A stretch of DNA of 64,000 nt from Rhodococcoides fascians NBRC 12155 = LMG 3623 (GCF_001894785.1 NZ_BCWW01000018.1:1-64000), one strand, 5' to 3'; counted from the stretch's first letter, positions 8,855 to 17,954 are shown. The notes: generated by a model from the letters alone, not told the origin. Translations and numbers: made by a program.

Positions 8855-9883
8855 ATGTTCCCACTCCTGCCCACCTCGATCGTCGGAAGCCTACCCAAGC
8901 CCTCGTGGCTCTGTGAGCCGAAGAAGCTTTGGTCGCCGTGGAAATTACGAGACGACGAACTGCGCGAAGGAAGACTCGACGCTCAGGCGCTCGCAGCTGA
9001 TGAGCAGCGTCGTGCCGGTCTCGACATCATCAGCGATGGTGAACAAACGCGTCAGCACTTCGTGACCACGTTCATCGAGCATCTCGAGGGTGTCGACTTC
9101 GATCGACGGGAAACTGTGCGAATTCGGGACCGATACGATGCGAGCGTTCCGACGGTTGTCGGTGCGGTGAGCCGCGAACAATCAGTGTTTGCCGCAGATG
9201 CGACGCGCCTTCGAGCAGTGACCGGCCAGCCGATCAAATGGGCACTGCCTGGCCCTATGACAATGATCGACACGCTCTACGACGACCATTACAAGAGTCG
9301 CGAGAAGCTGGCATGGGAGTTCGCGACTCTTCTGAACCAAGAGGCAAAAGACTTGGAAGCGGTAGGCGTCGACATCATTCAGATCGACGAGCCCGCATTC
9401 AACGTGTTTTTCGACGAGCTCGAAGACTGGGGAATCGCGACACTCGAGCGTGCAATCGAAGGGCTGAATTGCGGAACAGCCGTACACATCTGTTACGGCT
9501 ACGGCATCAAAGCCAACACCGACTGGAAGGCAACTCTGGGGGCCGAGTGGCGCCAGTACGAACGGTCATTCCCACTGTTGCAACAGTCTTCGATCGACAT
9601 CGTGTCGCTGGAGAGTCACAATTCGCGCGTACCTATCGACTTGATCGAACTGCTTCGAGGTAAGAAGGTCATGCTGGGTGCGATCGATGTAGCAAGCGAC
9701 ACCGTCGAGACTGTCGAAGAAGTCGCTGAAACCCTCAGTCGCGCACTTCCGTTCGTCGACGCAGACAAGCTCTACCCAAGTACGAATTGCGGTATGGCGC
9801 CACTCGACCGACGCGTCGCACGAGACAAGATGGTCGCGCTCACCGCTGGCGCGGAACTCCTGCGACGTCAATTGTCCAAGTAG
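8855..9883 (+). CDS. mesD: MesD, core-MetE-type folate-independent methionine synthase
   Basis: The 342-residue product corresponds to the C-terminal catalytic barrel of cobalamin-independent methionine synthase and lacks the N-terminal folate-binding half (MetE is about 750 residues). It begins with the barrel motif PLLPTSIVGSLPKP and retains the zinc ligands of the family: His and Cys in VHICYGYG and Cys in STNCGMAPLDRR, with ESHNSR before the last. Predicted to methylate homocysteine from a donor other than methyl-folate. The start has AAGGTAG 5 nt upstream; frames from 8804 would overlap mesX. Adjacent DUF1852 identifies it as MesD rather than an archaeal-type MesA. Confidence 0.85.
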   Translation: MFPLLPTSIVGSLPKPSWLCEPKKLWSPWKLRDDELREGRLDAQALAADEQRRAGLDIISDGEQTRQHFVTTFIEHLEGVDFDRRETVRIRDRYDASVPTVVGAVSREQSVFAADATRLRAVTGQPIKWALPGPMTMIDTLYDDHYKSREKLAWEFATLLNQEAKDLEAVGVDIIQIDEPAFNVFFDELEDWGIATLERAIEGLNCGTAVHICYGYGIKANTDWKATLGAEWRQYERSFPLLQQSSIDIVSLESHNSRVPIDLIELLRGKKVMLGAIDVASDTVETVEEVAETLSRALPFVDADKLYPSTNCGMAPLDRRVARDKMVALTAGAELLRRQLSK

Positions 9884-9891
9884 CTCTCTGC

Positions 9892-9947
9892 CGGACTCGA
9901 AGTTGTGGATGGATTTCGGCCGGATTCCGTCCACAACTTCGAGTTCG
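9892..9947. repeat. 56-bp palindromic repeat, copy 2
   Basis: Arms 9892-9909 and 9930-9947 pair over 18 bp with one G-T wobble (core ACTCGAAGTTGTGGA) around a 20-nt loop, with nearly the same loop sequence as copy 1 at 1256-1311. Where the two copies differ in one arm (TTAGGGA versus TTGTGGA), the other arm carries the compensating change. The site lies between the convergent mesD and efflux genes and could serve as a two-way terminator. Confidence 0.8.
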
Positions 9948-9957
9948 ACCGACAGTG

Positions 9958-11556
9958 TCAGGTTGCCCGGTTGGTTTCGTGTACCTCGAGGTCGGCGTGA
10001 TCACCGGAGTCTTCGCGTTGGCCGGCTGGTATTTTTCGCATGATCAGCCAGGCGGCACCGCCCGCGACGATCATCAAGCATGCGGCGATGGCAGACGTGA
10101 TGGTCACGCCACTGGTGAAGGCGTCTGCTGCCGAGTCGAGCAATCCACTGGCCTGTTCGGCCGGCAGTCGGTCCGCTATGGCTTGGGCACCGCCGAGGGT
10201 TTCTCGCGCCGCGGAAGTGTCGAAACCGGCGTTCTCGGGCGTGACGACGTTGGCACGGTACTGCGCCAACAGGATTGCACCGAGCACGGACGTACCGGTG
10301 ACGGCACCGAGTTCGTAGGCCGTCTCGGAGATAGCGGCCGCGGCACCGGCCTTTTCCGGGGGAGCTGTGGACAAGATCATGTCGTTCGAGATGGTCTCTG
10401 CAACTCCGATACCTGCTCCGAGGGCCGCGAACGCCGCGACGAAGGACCACACCGATGTCGGCTGGGTGAACACCGCGATCGTTGCGTATCCGAACGCCGC
10501 CAACATCATTCCGCCCGAGATGATCATGGCAGGCCGCAGCATTCGTGCCAGTACGACTGCCAGGAGGCCTGCGGTGATCATCGCCAGAATGCCGGGCAGC
10601 AAGCGGAGCCCAGCTTGCATCGGGCTCAACCCGACGACGAGCTGAAGGTGTTGCGATACGAAATACAAGAATCCGACGAGCGCGAATATCGCGAGCAGGT
10701 TGACCAACACTGCGCCGGCGAAGGCAGGCACGGTGAACAGGCGAACATCGAGCATCGGGTCGGGCCGGCGGAGCTGCCTGCGTACGAACATCCAGACTGC
10801 CAGTGCTCCGATCAGCGCGGGTAGCGCCGTGCCGAACAAGCTTCCTCCACTTGCCAAATCCTTGATTGCATAGACGATCGGGGTCAAGGCGAGTAGGGAC
10901 AGGGCGATGCTGATGCCGTCGATACGCGCAGGATCGGGGTCCTTCGATTCGGGTACCAGAACCGGTGCCAGTATCAGCAACGGCACCAGGAGTGGAATCG
11001 CGAACAAGAACACCGAACCCCACCAGAAGTGCTCCAACAAGAATCCGCCGACGACAGGTCCCATAGCCGCACCCGCTCCGATGGAGGCCGACCAGATCGC
11101 GATCGCCAGACGGCGTTCGGAGCGATCGGTGAACAGATTGCGCAATAGAGACAGGGTCGCGGGCATCAAGGTGGCACCGAAAAAGCCGAGGCCGGCACGT
11201 GCGGCTATCAACATCTCGGGCGTCTGCGAGTAGGCCGCAACAACGGATACCGCTGCGAAGCCGGTCGCGCCGATGAGCAGTAAGCGTCGTCGTCCGATTC
11301 GGTCGCCCAGGCTACCCATCGCGACGAGCAGCCCTGCCAAGACGAAGGGGTAGGCGTCGATGATCCAGAGTTGTTGTGCGCCGGATGGTTCGAGAGTTTC
11401 GGCGATCGAAGGTAAAGCGAAGGACAGCACTGTGTTGTCGATCGCGATGATCAACACGGGCAGCATCAGGACAGCGAGCGCGCACCATTGGCGAACCCCC
11501 GCCGTTCTGCCGTGCGAGAGGTGGCCCGGAGTGGGCGGACTTGTGAGTTCAGGCAT
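9958..11556 (-). CDS. DHA2-family (14-TM) drug:proton antiporter
   Basis: A 532-residue major facilitator superfamily protein with about 14 hydrophobic segments. It shows the family signatures near the start (AIDNTVLSFALPSIAETL, then WIIDAYPFVLAGLLVAMGSLGDRIGRRR, the motif A loop) and ends in a charged cytoplasmic tail. The closest recognisable group is the QacA/SmvA/LfrA type, which exports quaternary ammonium compounds and dyes. It is divergent from a TetR gene over about 100 bp holding a large inverted repeat, the usual arrangement for a drug-inducible pump. Confidence 0.88.
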   Translation of the reverse strand: MPELTSPPTPGHLSHGRTAGVRQWCALAVLMLPVLIIAIDNTVLSFALPSIAETLEPSGAQQLWIIDAYPFVLAGLLVAMGSLGDRIGRRRLLLIGATGFAAVSVVAAYSQTPEMLIAARAGLGFFGATLMPATLSLLRNLFTDRSERRLAIAIWSASIGAGAAMGPVVGGFLLEHFWWGSVFLFAIPLLVPLLILAPVLVPESKDPDPARIDGISIALSLLALTPIVYAIKDLASGGSLFGTALPALIGALAVWMFVRRQLRRPDPMLDVRLFTVPAFAGAVLVNLLAIFALVGFLYFVSQHLQLVVGLSPMQAGLRLLPGILAMITAGLLAVVLARMLRPAMIISGGMMLAAFGYATIAVFTQPTSVWSFVAAFAALGAGIGVAETISNDMILSTAPPEKAGAAAAISETAYELGAVTGTSVLGAILLAQYRANVVTPENAGFDTSAARETLGGAQAIADRLPAEQASGLLDSAADAFTSGVTITSAIAACLMIVAGGAAWLIMRKIPAGQREDSGDHADLEVHETNRAT

Positions 11557-11585
11557 GTGCCGTCTTCCGATGAGGTTGGGCGGGA

Positions 11586-11623
11586 CTTCGTTACTGTACC
11601 AACCAGACGGTGCAGTAACGAAG
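11586..11623. promoter_or_regulatory. TetR operator between efflux pump and regulator
   Basis: CTTCGTTACTGTACC (11586-11600) and GGTGCAGTAACGAAG (11609-11623) are complementary at 14 of 15 positions around an 8-nt centre. The palindrome lies 30 bp from the pump start and 32 bp from the regulator start, so one bound TetR could shut both promoters. Confidence 0.75.
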
Positions 11624-11654
11624 CCGAAGCCGCGTTCGCCCGTAAACTCGCCCT

Positions 11655-12194
11655 GTGCCTCCTCCTCCTGTAGCGCGTGACAAGTCGTTGAACGCTTTCG
11701 TCAAGCTCGTGCTGGAGCAGGGGGAGAAGGCGGCGACCCTCGATGCGGTTGCCGCTGCTGCCGGGATCTCGAAGGGCGGCTTGATGTACCACTTCCCCAG
11801 CAAGGAAGCCTTGGTGGAGGGTTTGATGCGTGTCGTGGAGGAGCTCGCGGCCGAGGATGTTCGACGGATGAGGGAGCATCCAGAGGGCCCAGCGGATTAC
11901 CACATACGCACATCGACGTTCCACGACACTGCTGTCGATCGTGCCGTGGTTGCCACGATGCGGCTGAGCCAGGGTGCGAACGAGGTTGCGCAGCAGACCC
12001 TGGAGCGAATCCGGCAATCCTGGTTGGATGCGTTGAACGAGCAGATCGCTGATCCGGCGGTCGCAGAAGCGGTCCTTCTGATGGGCGACGGCCTCTACTT
12101 CGCCGCAGCATCGGCCGGAACGGACCACCGATCGCCCGACCACATCGAGGCGTTGGTAGGCGTTGTACACAGGCTCATCGACTCTCGTCCCTGA
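11655..12194 (+). CDS. TetR-family repressor of the adjacent efflux pump
   Basis: The 179-residue product has a TetR N-terminal helix-turn-helix (about residues 8-55: TLDAVAAAAGISKGGLMYHFPSK) and a C-terminal ligand region of the TetR_C_37-like type (YHIRTSTFHD and onward). It begins at GTG 11655 and is divergent from the DHA2 pump, with the palindromic operator between them. The expected role is to repress the pump and itself until a drug binds. The ligand cannot be predicted. Confidence 0.87.
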   Translation: MPPPPVARDKSLNAFVKLVLEQGEKAATLDAVAAAAGISKGGLMYHFPSKEALVEGLMRVVEELAAEDVRRMREHPEGPADYHIRTSTFHDTAVDRAVVATMRLSQGANEVAQQTLERIRQSWLDALNEQIADPAVAEAVLLMGDGLYFAAASAGTDHRSPDHIEALVGVVHRLIDSRP

Positions 12195-12324
12195 AGGAGC
12201 CACGTGGCTCATCGCCCGACGCTGCATTCACACCGTGCTCGCAGTGCTGGGTGGTGACTTCAGAAGGGCGTCCCTCCCGCTTGCGGGGCGAACGCTGCCC
12301 GATGCACGCCATGAATGTGGACAA

Positions 12325-12561
12325 GCACTGATCGGGTCGAATTCCGCAGCACCCCTGACCGCCGTCTATGGATTGGGGCAGATGCTAGGACCGCTGATGG
12401 TCGCGCCGGTCATCGGCGATGGCTACGGAGTTGCATTCACCATTGCGTTCGTCGTACTCGCCTGTGCTACAGCGCTTTCCGTGATCATCGCACGGAAAAC
12501 CCTTCCCCGGAGATCAGACTGGAAGGCGGTCGGTCAGTTCAAGCATTTTGCCATTCGGTGA
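12325..12561 (+). pseudogene. C-terminal remnant of a YbfB-type MFS transporter
   Basis: About 79 codons encode the last two membrane helices of an MFS permease: SAAPLTAVYGLGQMLGPLM followed by a second hydrophobic span (GVAFTIAFVVLACATALSVII) and a short basic tail. Upstream of residue ALIG the frame loses all resemblance to a transporter, and there is no start region with a ribosome-binding site. The remaining ten helices are missing. The end overlaps the 3' end of the convergent LysR gene by 23 bp. It may be a former target of that LysR regulator. Confidence 0.65.
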
Positions 12562-13402
12562 AAGCCACGTCGAGAAACCATCGAACGGCTCGTGGCGGCA
12601 TCGGCCCCTCACGCCACGCCAGCCGCACCTGGGTCGGCGGAGCACCGTCGATAGGGAGAAACCGTAGGCCGGGGTGAGAGATCCGTCGTGCGGCGAGTTC
12701 CGGAACGATGCCGATTCCGCGTCCGGCGGCGATGTTCTCGAGCCATTCCTCGAAATTCCGGCAGGTGATCACCACCCGCGGTTCACCGTTTGCGGCAACC
12801 GGAATGGAGTCGGCTGTTGTCGAACCGGACAGCGTATTGACCACCAATGGACCGGGAGGGAGCGCATCCCACCGCACTTCGGTTGCATTGTCGAATGAAA
12901 GGTTCGACCGGCTGACCGCGAGAATCCGTCGTTCGCTGCCGAGCTGACGAGTCACCGTTCCGGCCGCCAAATGATGTGGGCGGCTTCGGTAGAGCGCCAC
13001 ATCGACTTCGCGCGCATCCAACGCCGCAAGCGGATCGTCGACTCGGCGCACGTCCACGTCTGCGGCGTATTGACGGACAAGAGATTCACGCGTGGCGGCG
13101 AACCATCCGTCGGGGAGCAACCATGCAAAGCCCAACCGTACGACCGGGTGGTCGTCGAGATCTTCGATCAGCGAATCCACCTCTCCCAGGATTCTGCGTG
13201 CACGCCCCAGCACGACCAATCCGTCCTCGGTCAGTTCGGCAGTACGGGACTCGATCAATTGACGCCCGCAACGCTGTTCGAGTTGACGAACCGAACGCGT
13301 CAGTGTCGGCTGCGAAACGCGCAGTTCGGCGGCTGCGGCGGTGTGAGTGCCACAGTCCGCCAGAGCGACCAACGCGCGCAGGTGTCTCAGCTCGACCTCC
13401 AT
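12539..13402 (-). CDS. LysR-family transcriptional regulator divergent from nitronate monooxygenase
   Basis: The 287-residue product starts with a typical LysR helix-turn-helix (MEVELRHLRALVALADCG, then SQPTLTRSVRQLEQRCG) and has the effector-binding domain (LGFAWLLPDGW onward). It is divergent from the nitronate monooxygenase gene with a 98-bp spacer, the classic placement for a LysR regulator and its target. Its 3' end overlaps an MFS remnant on the other strand. The inducer is unknown; a nitroalkane or nitronate would fit the neighbour. Confidence 0.87.
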   Translation of the reverse strand: MEVELRHLRALVALADCGTHTAAAAELRVSQPTLTRSVRQLEQRCGRQLIESRTAELTEDGLVVLGRARRILGEVDSLIEDLDDHPVVRLGFAWLLPDGWFAATRESLVRQYAADVDVRRVDDPLAALDAREVDVALYRSRPHHLAAGTVTRQLGSERRILAVSRSNLSFDNATEVRWDALPPGPLVVNTLSGSTTADSIPVAANGEPRVVITCRNFEEWLENIAAGRGIGIVPELAARRISHPGLRFLPIDGAPPTQVRLAWREGPMPPRAVRWFLDVAFTEWQNA

Positions 13403-13500
13403 ACGTCCAGCGTATATCTACCGGTGCTCGGCGTATTGGCCTGCTGCGCCGATGGCTCCTACTCTCGGACTCACAGCCCCACCCTTCTCTAGGAGTTTCG

Positions 13501-14529
13501 ATGTTTCGATACGAGTCGTTGCAGGTGCCTATCGTCGGAGCGCCGATGGCGGGAGGCCCGACGACCCCTGACTTGGTTGCAGCAGTACGGAATTCAGGTG
13601 GACTGGGGTTCCTTGCCGCGGGTTATCTCACCCCGGAAAGGTTGACCGCGGACATCGTTGCCGTTCGCGGTGCTGGCATAGAAACGTTCGGGGTCAATCT
13701 GTTCGTCCCCGAGGACGGGCAGGTTGTCGACACCGAGGACATTGCGCGGTATCGCGCGCTGCTCCAGCCCTACGCCGATGATCTCGGCGTCGAACTCCCC
13801 GCCGACAGCACCCTTGCCGAAAATATCGACGACTACTGGGAGGAGAAGCTCGACATCGTCGTGGTCGAAGCCATCCCGGTCGTGTCGTTCACTTTCGGGT
13901 GCCCAAGTGCCGACATCATCGCCCGCCTGCACGAGGCCGGGAGCGCCGTCACCGTCACCGTCACTAACGAAGAGGACGCCCGCGCGGCGGTCGATGCAGG
14001 TGCCGACTCCCTGTGCGTACAAGGCCCCGATGCCGGCGGGCACCGCTCGACCTTTCGCATCGATGCCGAGAGTTCGGACATTGCCCTCGACGAGTTGATT
14101 CCTGCGATACGCCGAGCAGTGTCGGTTCCCCTCGTGGCCGCCGGCGGGATCACCACCGCGTCCGATGTCCGTCGAGTCCTGGGCTACGGGGCAGTGGCGG
14201 CTCAGGTCGGAACCGCCCTGCTCCGATCGCCGGAAGCCGGGACGAAGCCTGCCCACGCCGCCGCCTTGGTCGATCCTCGGTTCACCGAAACGGTGGTCAC
14301 TCGAGCCTTCAGCGGCCGTCCCGCCAGAGCCTTGCGCAACAAGTTCATCGATCGGTTCGATACCGGATCGTCACGCCAGTACCCCGCCGTGAACACGCTG
14401 ACCGGCGGCATCCGCAAGGCCGCAGCGAACGACCCTCATTGCATCAACCTGTGGGCCGGTGCCGGGCACCGCAGCGCTTCCGCTGACCCGGCAGCGCGAA
14501 TTATCGAAGAATTGGCCTCGGAGTTGTGA
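13501..14529 (+). CDS. Nitronate monooxygenase
   Basis: FMN-dependent TIM-barrel enzyme of the NMO/2-nitropropane dioxygenase family that oxidises alkyl nitronates to carbonyl compounds and nitrite. The 342-residue product has the N-terminal substrate/FMN block (PIVGAPMAGGPTTPDLV), the catalytic His motif (GPDAGGHR) and the phosphate-binding PLVAAGGITTASDVRR followed by GAVAAQVGTALL. The ATG at 13501 follows TAGGAG by 6 nt; longer frames upstream only read through the LysR spacer. nsrR and hmp follow in the same direction, so nitrite or NO release may link the three genes. Confidence 0.9.
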   Translation: MFRYESLQVPIVGAPMAGGPTTPDLVAAVRNSGGLGFLAAGYLTPERLTADIVAVRGAGIETFGVNLFVPEDGQVVDTEDIARYRALLQPYADDLGVELPADSTLAENIDDYWEEKLDIVVVEAIPVVSFTFGCPSADIIARLHEAGSAVTVTVTNEEDARAAVDAGADSLCVQGPDAGGHRSTFRIDAESSDIALDELIPAIRRAVSVPLVAAGGITTASDVRRVLGYGAVAAQVGTALLRSPEAGTKPAHAAALVDPRFTETVVTRAFSGRPARALRNKFIDRFDTGSSRQYPAVNTLTGGIRKAAANDPHCINLWAGAGHRSASADPAARIIEELASEL

Positions 14530-14624
14530 GGAATGTCCAGGTGTAAAAACCGCACGGATCGTGGTGTTTGAAGCCACGCTCCAAAACCCGCATCGGGTGT
14601 GCGGGATTGAGTACCGTCGTAGAC

Positions 14625-15065
14625 ATGCAACTGACTCGCTTCAGCGATCTGGCCCTACGGGCGATGATGTTGCTGGCAGCCGCCGGCCCGGACGGTCCCC
14701 GGATGACCACTGGAGCCATTGCAGTTCGAGTCAACGCGTCCGAACACCATGTAGCGAAAGCGATTACACGCTTGGTCGGATTGGGCTGCGTCCGTGCGCA
14801 GCGCGGCCGCACCGGCGGGCTCTTCCTCACCGACACGGGCCGATCGATATCGGTGGGCCACCTGATCCGTCAACTCGAAGGCGATCGCGAAGTTGTCGAG
14901 TGCGTAGGGGACCGGCCCTGCCCACTTCTTGCCGCCTGCCGATTGCGGCATGCCCTGGCCGTCGCCAAAGAAGCGTTCTATGGCGAACTCGACCGCTACA
15001 CGATCGACGATCTAGCCGCGTCCCCGACCATTCCACTCGCAATGGTCGCTTTTCCCTCACCCTGA
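14625..15065 (+). CDS. nsrR: NsrR, nitric-oxide-sensing Rrf2-family repressor
   Basis: The 146-residue product is an Rrf2-family winged-helix protein (MQLTRFSDLALRAMMLLA; recognition segment NASEHHVAKAITRL). Three cysteines at 93, 99 and 105 (ECVGDRPCPLLAACR) match the number and spacing of the [4Fe-4S] ligands in Streptomyces coelicolor NsrR. The known role is to repress flavohaemoglobin genes until NO attacks the cluster, and hmp is the next gene, 41 bp downstream. The ATG at 14625 corresponds to the conserved N-terminus; an upstream in-frame start at 14568 would add unrelated residues. Confidence 0.92.
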   Translation: MQLTRFSDLALRAMMLLAAAGPDGPRMTTGAIAVRVNASEHHVAKAITRLVGLGCVRAQRGRTGGLFLTDTGRSISVGHLIRQLEGDREVVECVGDRPCPLLAACRLRHALAVAKEAFYGELDRYTIDDLAASPTIPLAMVAFPSP

Positions 15066-15106
15066 CCCGCCATTTCGACGTCGGCGGTCCATTGGAAGGA
15101 ATACCT

Positions 15107-16336
15107 GTGTCCACGTTCGGTCCCCTCACTGTCGAGCACGAGCTCCAACCCGATCACGTCGACGTCGTCAGAGCGACGTTGCCGTTGGTGGGTGCCAATA
15201 TCGACGCCATCACAACAAACTTCTATGCACGCATGTTCGCCGCACGACCGGAGCTGCTGCGAAATCTGTTCAACCGCGGGAATCAGGCACAGGGAGCGCA
15301 GCAACGAGCTCTGGCCGCGTCGATCGCAACGTACGCCACCCATCTGGTTGACCCGACGCTGCCGCACCCGGACGAAATGCTGTCCCGGATCGGACACAAG
15401 CACGCATCTCTCGGAATTACCGCCGACCAGTACTCGATCGTGTACGGGCACCTCTTCGCTGCGATCGTCGACGTACTCGGTGCCGAGACAGTGACGACCG
15501 AAGTCGCCGAAGCCTGGGACCGGGTGTATTGGATGATGGCCGACACTCTCGTCGATCTCGAGAACCGCCTTTACGAGAGCGCGGGAGTGGTTGCGGGACA
15601 GGTCTTTCACCGCGGAATCGTCACTACGCGCACCGAAGATCCGTCCGGGGTAGTGGTGATCGGTGTGACCGGCGACTGGCCCGAGCTTCGAAAGGAGCAC
15701 CCGGGTGGGTACGTCTCGGTCGGAGTGACTCTGCCCGACGGCGCGCGACAGATCCGCCAGTACAGCCTCATCTCCGGCAGTGACACAGGCGAATTGACGT
15801 TCGCCGTCAAGCCTGTCGTCGCCAGCGGTGGCTGCCCGGCAGGTGAAGTGTCGAACTGGATCTCGAGCACGCTACGCCCGGGAGACCTCATCGACATCAG
15901 CATCCCGTTCGGTGATCTGCCGACAGAGGACATCTCTGCGGGGCCCGCCGTATTGATCTCGGCCGGCATCGGCATCACGCCGATGAACGGGATTCTCGAA
16001 CATCTCGCTCTGTCGGGTACACAATCCGAGGTGTTGGTTGTCCACGCAGACCGTAGCCCCGCCGACCATCCGCTTCGGGCCCGTCAGCGACAACTGGTCG
16101 ACGCCTTGCCGAACGCCGTCCTCGAACTCTGGTACGAGGAGCCCGGCGATGTGGCCGATGCACACCATGGGCGGTTGGATCTCACTCTTGTCGACCTTCC
16201 TCAGGGTGCGTCGTTCTTCGTCTGCGGCGGTAACGGTTTCGTGCAGGCCGTCACCTCACAACTCGTCGACTGTGGGGTCGACAAGTCGCGTGTCCATTGC
16301 GAACTGTTCGCCCCGGACGAGTGGTTGCTCGGCTGA
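15107..16336 (+). CDS. hmp: Flavohaemoglobin (nitric oxide dioxygenase)
   Basis: Oxidises NO to nitrate using NADPH and oxygen in the cytoplasm. The 409-residue protein has an N-terminal globin domain (about 1-145) with the distal Tyr40 (TNFYARMF) and proximal His99 (HKHASLGI), then an FAD domain with RQYSLISG and an NAD domain with SAGIGITPMNGIL and the C-terminal FFVCGGNGF. The GTG at 15107 follows GGAAGGA; longer in-frame versions run backwards through nsrR and are not credible. Directly downstream of nsrR, which supports NO-induced expression. Confidence 0.94.
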   Translation: MSTFGPLTVEHELQPDHVDVVRATLPLVGANIDAITTNFYARMFAARPELLRNLFNRGNQAQGAQQRALAASIATYATHLVDPTLPHPDEMLSRIGHKHASLGITADQYSIVYGHLFAAIVDVLGAETVTTEVAEAWDRVYWMMADTLVDLENRLYESAGVVAGQVFHRGIVTTRTEDPSGVVVIGVTGDWPELRKEHPGGYVSVGVTLPDGARQIRQYSLISGSDTGELTFAVKPVVASGGCPAGEVSNWISSTLRPGDLIDISIPFGDLPTEDISAGPAVLISAGIGITPMNGILEHLALSGTQSEVLVVHADRSPADHPLRARQRQLVDALPNAVLELWYEEPGDVADAHHGRLDLTLVDLPQGASFFVCGGNGFVQAVTSQLVDCGVDKSRVHCELFAPDEWLLG

Positions 16337-16465
16337 CAGCCACAGCCCCACCATTCGCTGCCGTCGCCTCTTATTGTGTCCGGGAGTCTCGGCGTGTTTA
16401 CTGGTGCCCGGTGATCTCGTGCCCGTCGGCTTCGTTCGGCGGCCCCCTAGTGCGCGGGCTTTCAT

Positions 16466-17954
16466 ATGTGGTTGCAGGAAGTCGAGGGTCGAACCCTCGA
16501 ACAGTTCGTGTACGACGGTGTGTCGCTGGCCGCTGCAGATTCGATGCGGCGTTTGCCGCCGTTCCACCGAGATCTGTTCGACGACTTCGTCTTCACCGCG
16601 TCGGCGGTGGCGGTGGGGGAGAGCGACTGGGCCAGATTCCCGATTGCGTGCATGGGATACCTGTCGGCTGTCCACGGTGATCTGACAGTGGTTCCGCCGC
16701 TGATCCCACCCGACACCGCGGCTGTGGTGGCGGGGGTGCTTTCCCGATTCACACGATTCAGATCCGGTGACACACGCGTCGCGGATGGATCACGCATCAA
16801 CGAGGAGCAGTATCGACTTGCCGAGGACTTGTTCTTCGGTCTCGGTACTGATCGTGGAGACGGCGTATATGCGGCGGGCGCGCGGGCGCACAGCAGGATG
16901 ATGTCGGCGCGCATCGCCGACGGGTTCGTCCATCCCGCCGTCGGCGCGCACCTGTGGAGTGATGTCCCCGCCGCACCGTCCGCGCACCCGAACAGCGGCT
17001 CCGAGATCACCGTGCTCGAATCCGTACAGACACTCGTGGCGACGTGGCGCGACTTTCCGGCCGAACGTCCGGGTACAGAACGCGACATACTCACCGCCGC
17101 AAGGTGTGTGGGTTGGGCGGGAGTTGTGGCACCGATGGCTGCCGGGGAGTCCGGTGGGTGGTATGTACGCTCCCCCGAGGGGCGGGCACCGTCGGGGCCG
17201 AGGGTACTCGTTCCGGTGATCATTGCTCGCTCGATGCGGACGATGGTTCGGTATGAGGCCGGCGTCGTACTGGGAGGTCGTGCTGTGACGCCGAACCGTC
17301 TGGGCTACGGCACCGGACGGGGAGGCTTCATCGCCCTTGTCGGTCAACTCGTCGATGCGATCGACCGACGAGACCGGTGGGCAATAGCGCGACGCGCGAC
17401 AGGTCCTTTACTCGACGAGTTGTTGTCCGGTGAATACAACGAACACTTCGGGTTGCCCACCACTTTGGCGGAGCCCCTTGGTCTCGATGGTGCGCCGGTC
17501 GTGCTCGTCGACGACGGTCTGGCGATCGTCACCGCGCCGGTGATGCGGCGACACGTCGGCGTAGTGGGCGCTGTGTCGGCGCTGCTGGTGCAGGCCGAGG
17601 GCGACAATGGTCCGTGGTTCGCGGCGTCATTGACGCAGGACACGCTGTTGGACAGTGCGTTTCGAAGGCGGGTTCAGCACGAGGCGTTCGAGATCGACGC
17701 CGACTTCGAGATCATCGCTGCGCACAATCCTCTCGATGCTCACGCATCATCCATCGATTGGGACGACGACTCGGTGATCCTGCGGCACAGCGACACCGGC
17801 GTGACGACCGTTGCGGATGTACGCGCCGTGGCCGCGGGAGAGTTGGCACTGGCTCGCCGACGACGGGCTCACGTTCACCGGCTTGTTACTGCGTGGGTGC
17901 CACCCGGAATTGGTGCGCGATTTCCAGCACTGTCACAACGGAGGTCGACCATGA
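16466..17954 (+). pseudogene. Uncharacterised gene with a frameshift near 17,843
   Basis: The frame starting at ATG 16466 (MWLQEVEGRTLEQF) looks coding until about 17,840, then its third-position GC falls and it turns Arg-rich. A different frame becomes coding there (HWLADDGLTFTGLLLRGCHPELVRDF) and ends at TGA 17952-17954. Removing one base at about 17,843 (GAGTTGG to GAGTGG) would join the parts into a protein of about 495 residues. The stop overlaps the ATG of the next gene (ATGA), as expected for an intact operon. No family, signal peptide or membrane segment was recognised. The shift may be a real mutation or a sequencing error. The naive 846-codon frame through both genes is an artefact. 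Confidence 0.65.

Noticed and set aside
14459-15106. N-terminal extension of flavohaemoglobin read in frame through nsrR
   Set aside because: The extension is the shadow frame of nsrR; the GTG at 15107 has a ribosome-binding site and gives the normal flavohaemoglobin length.
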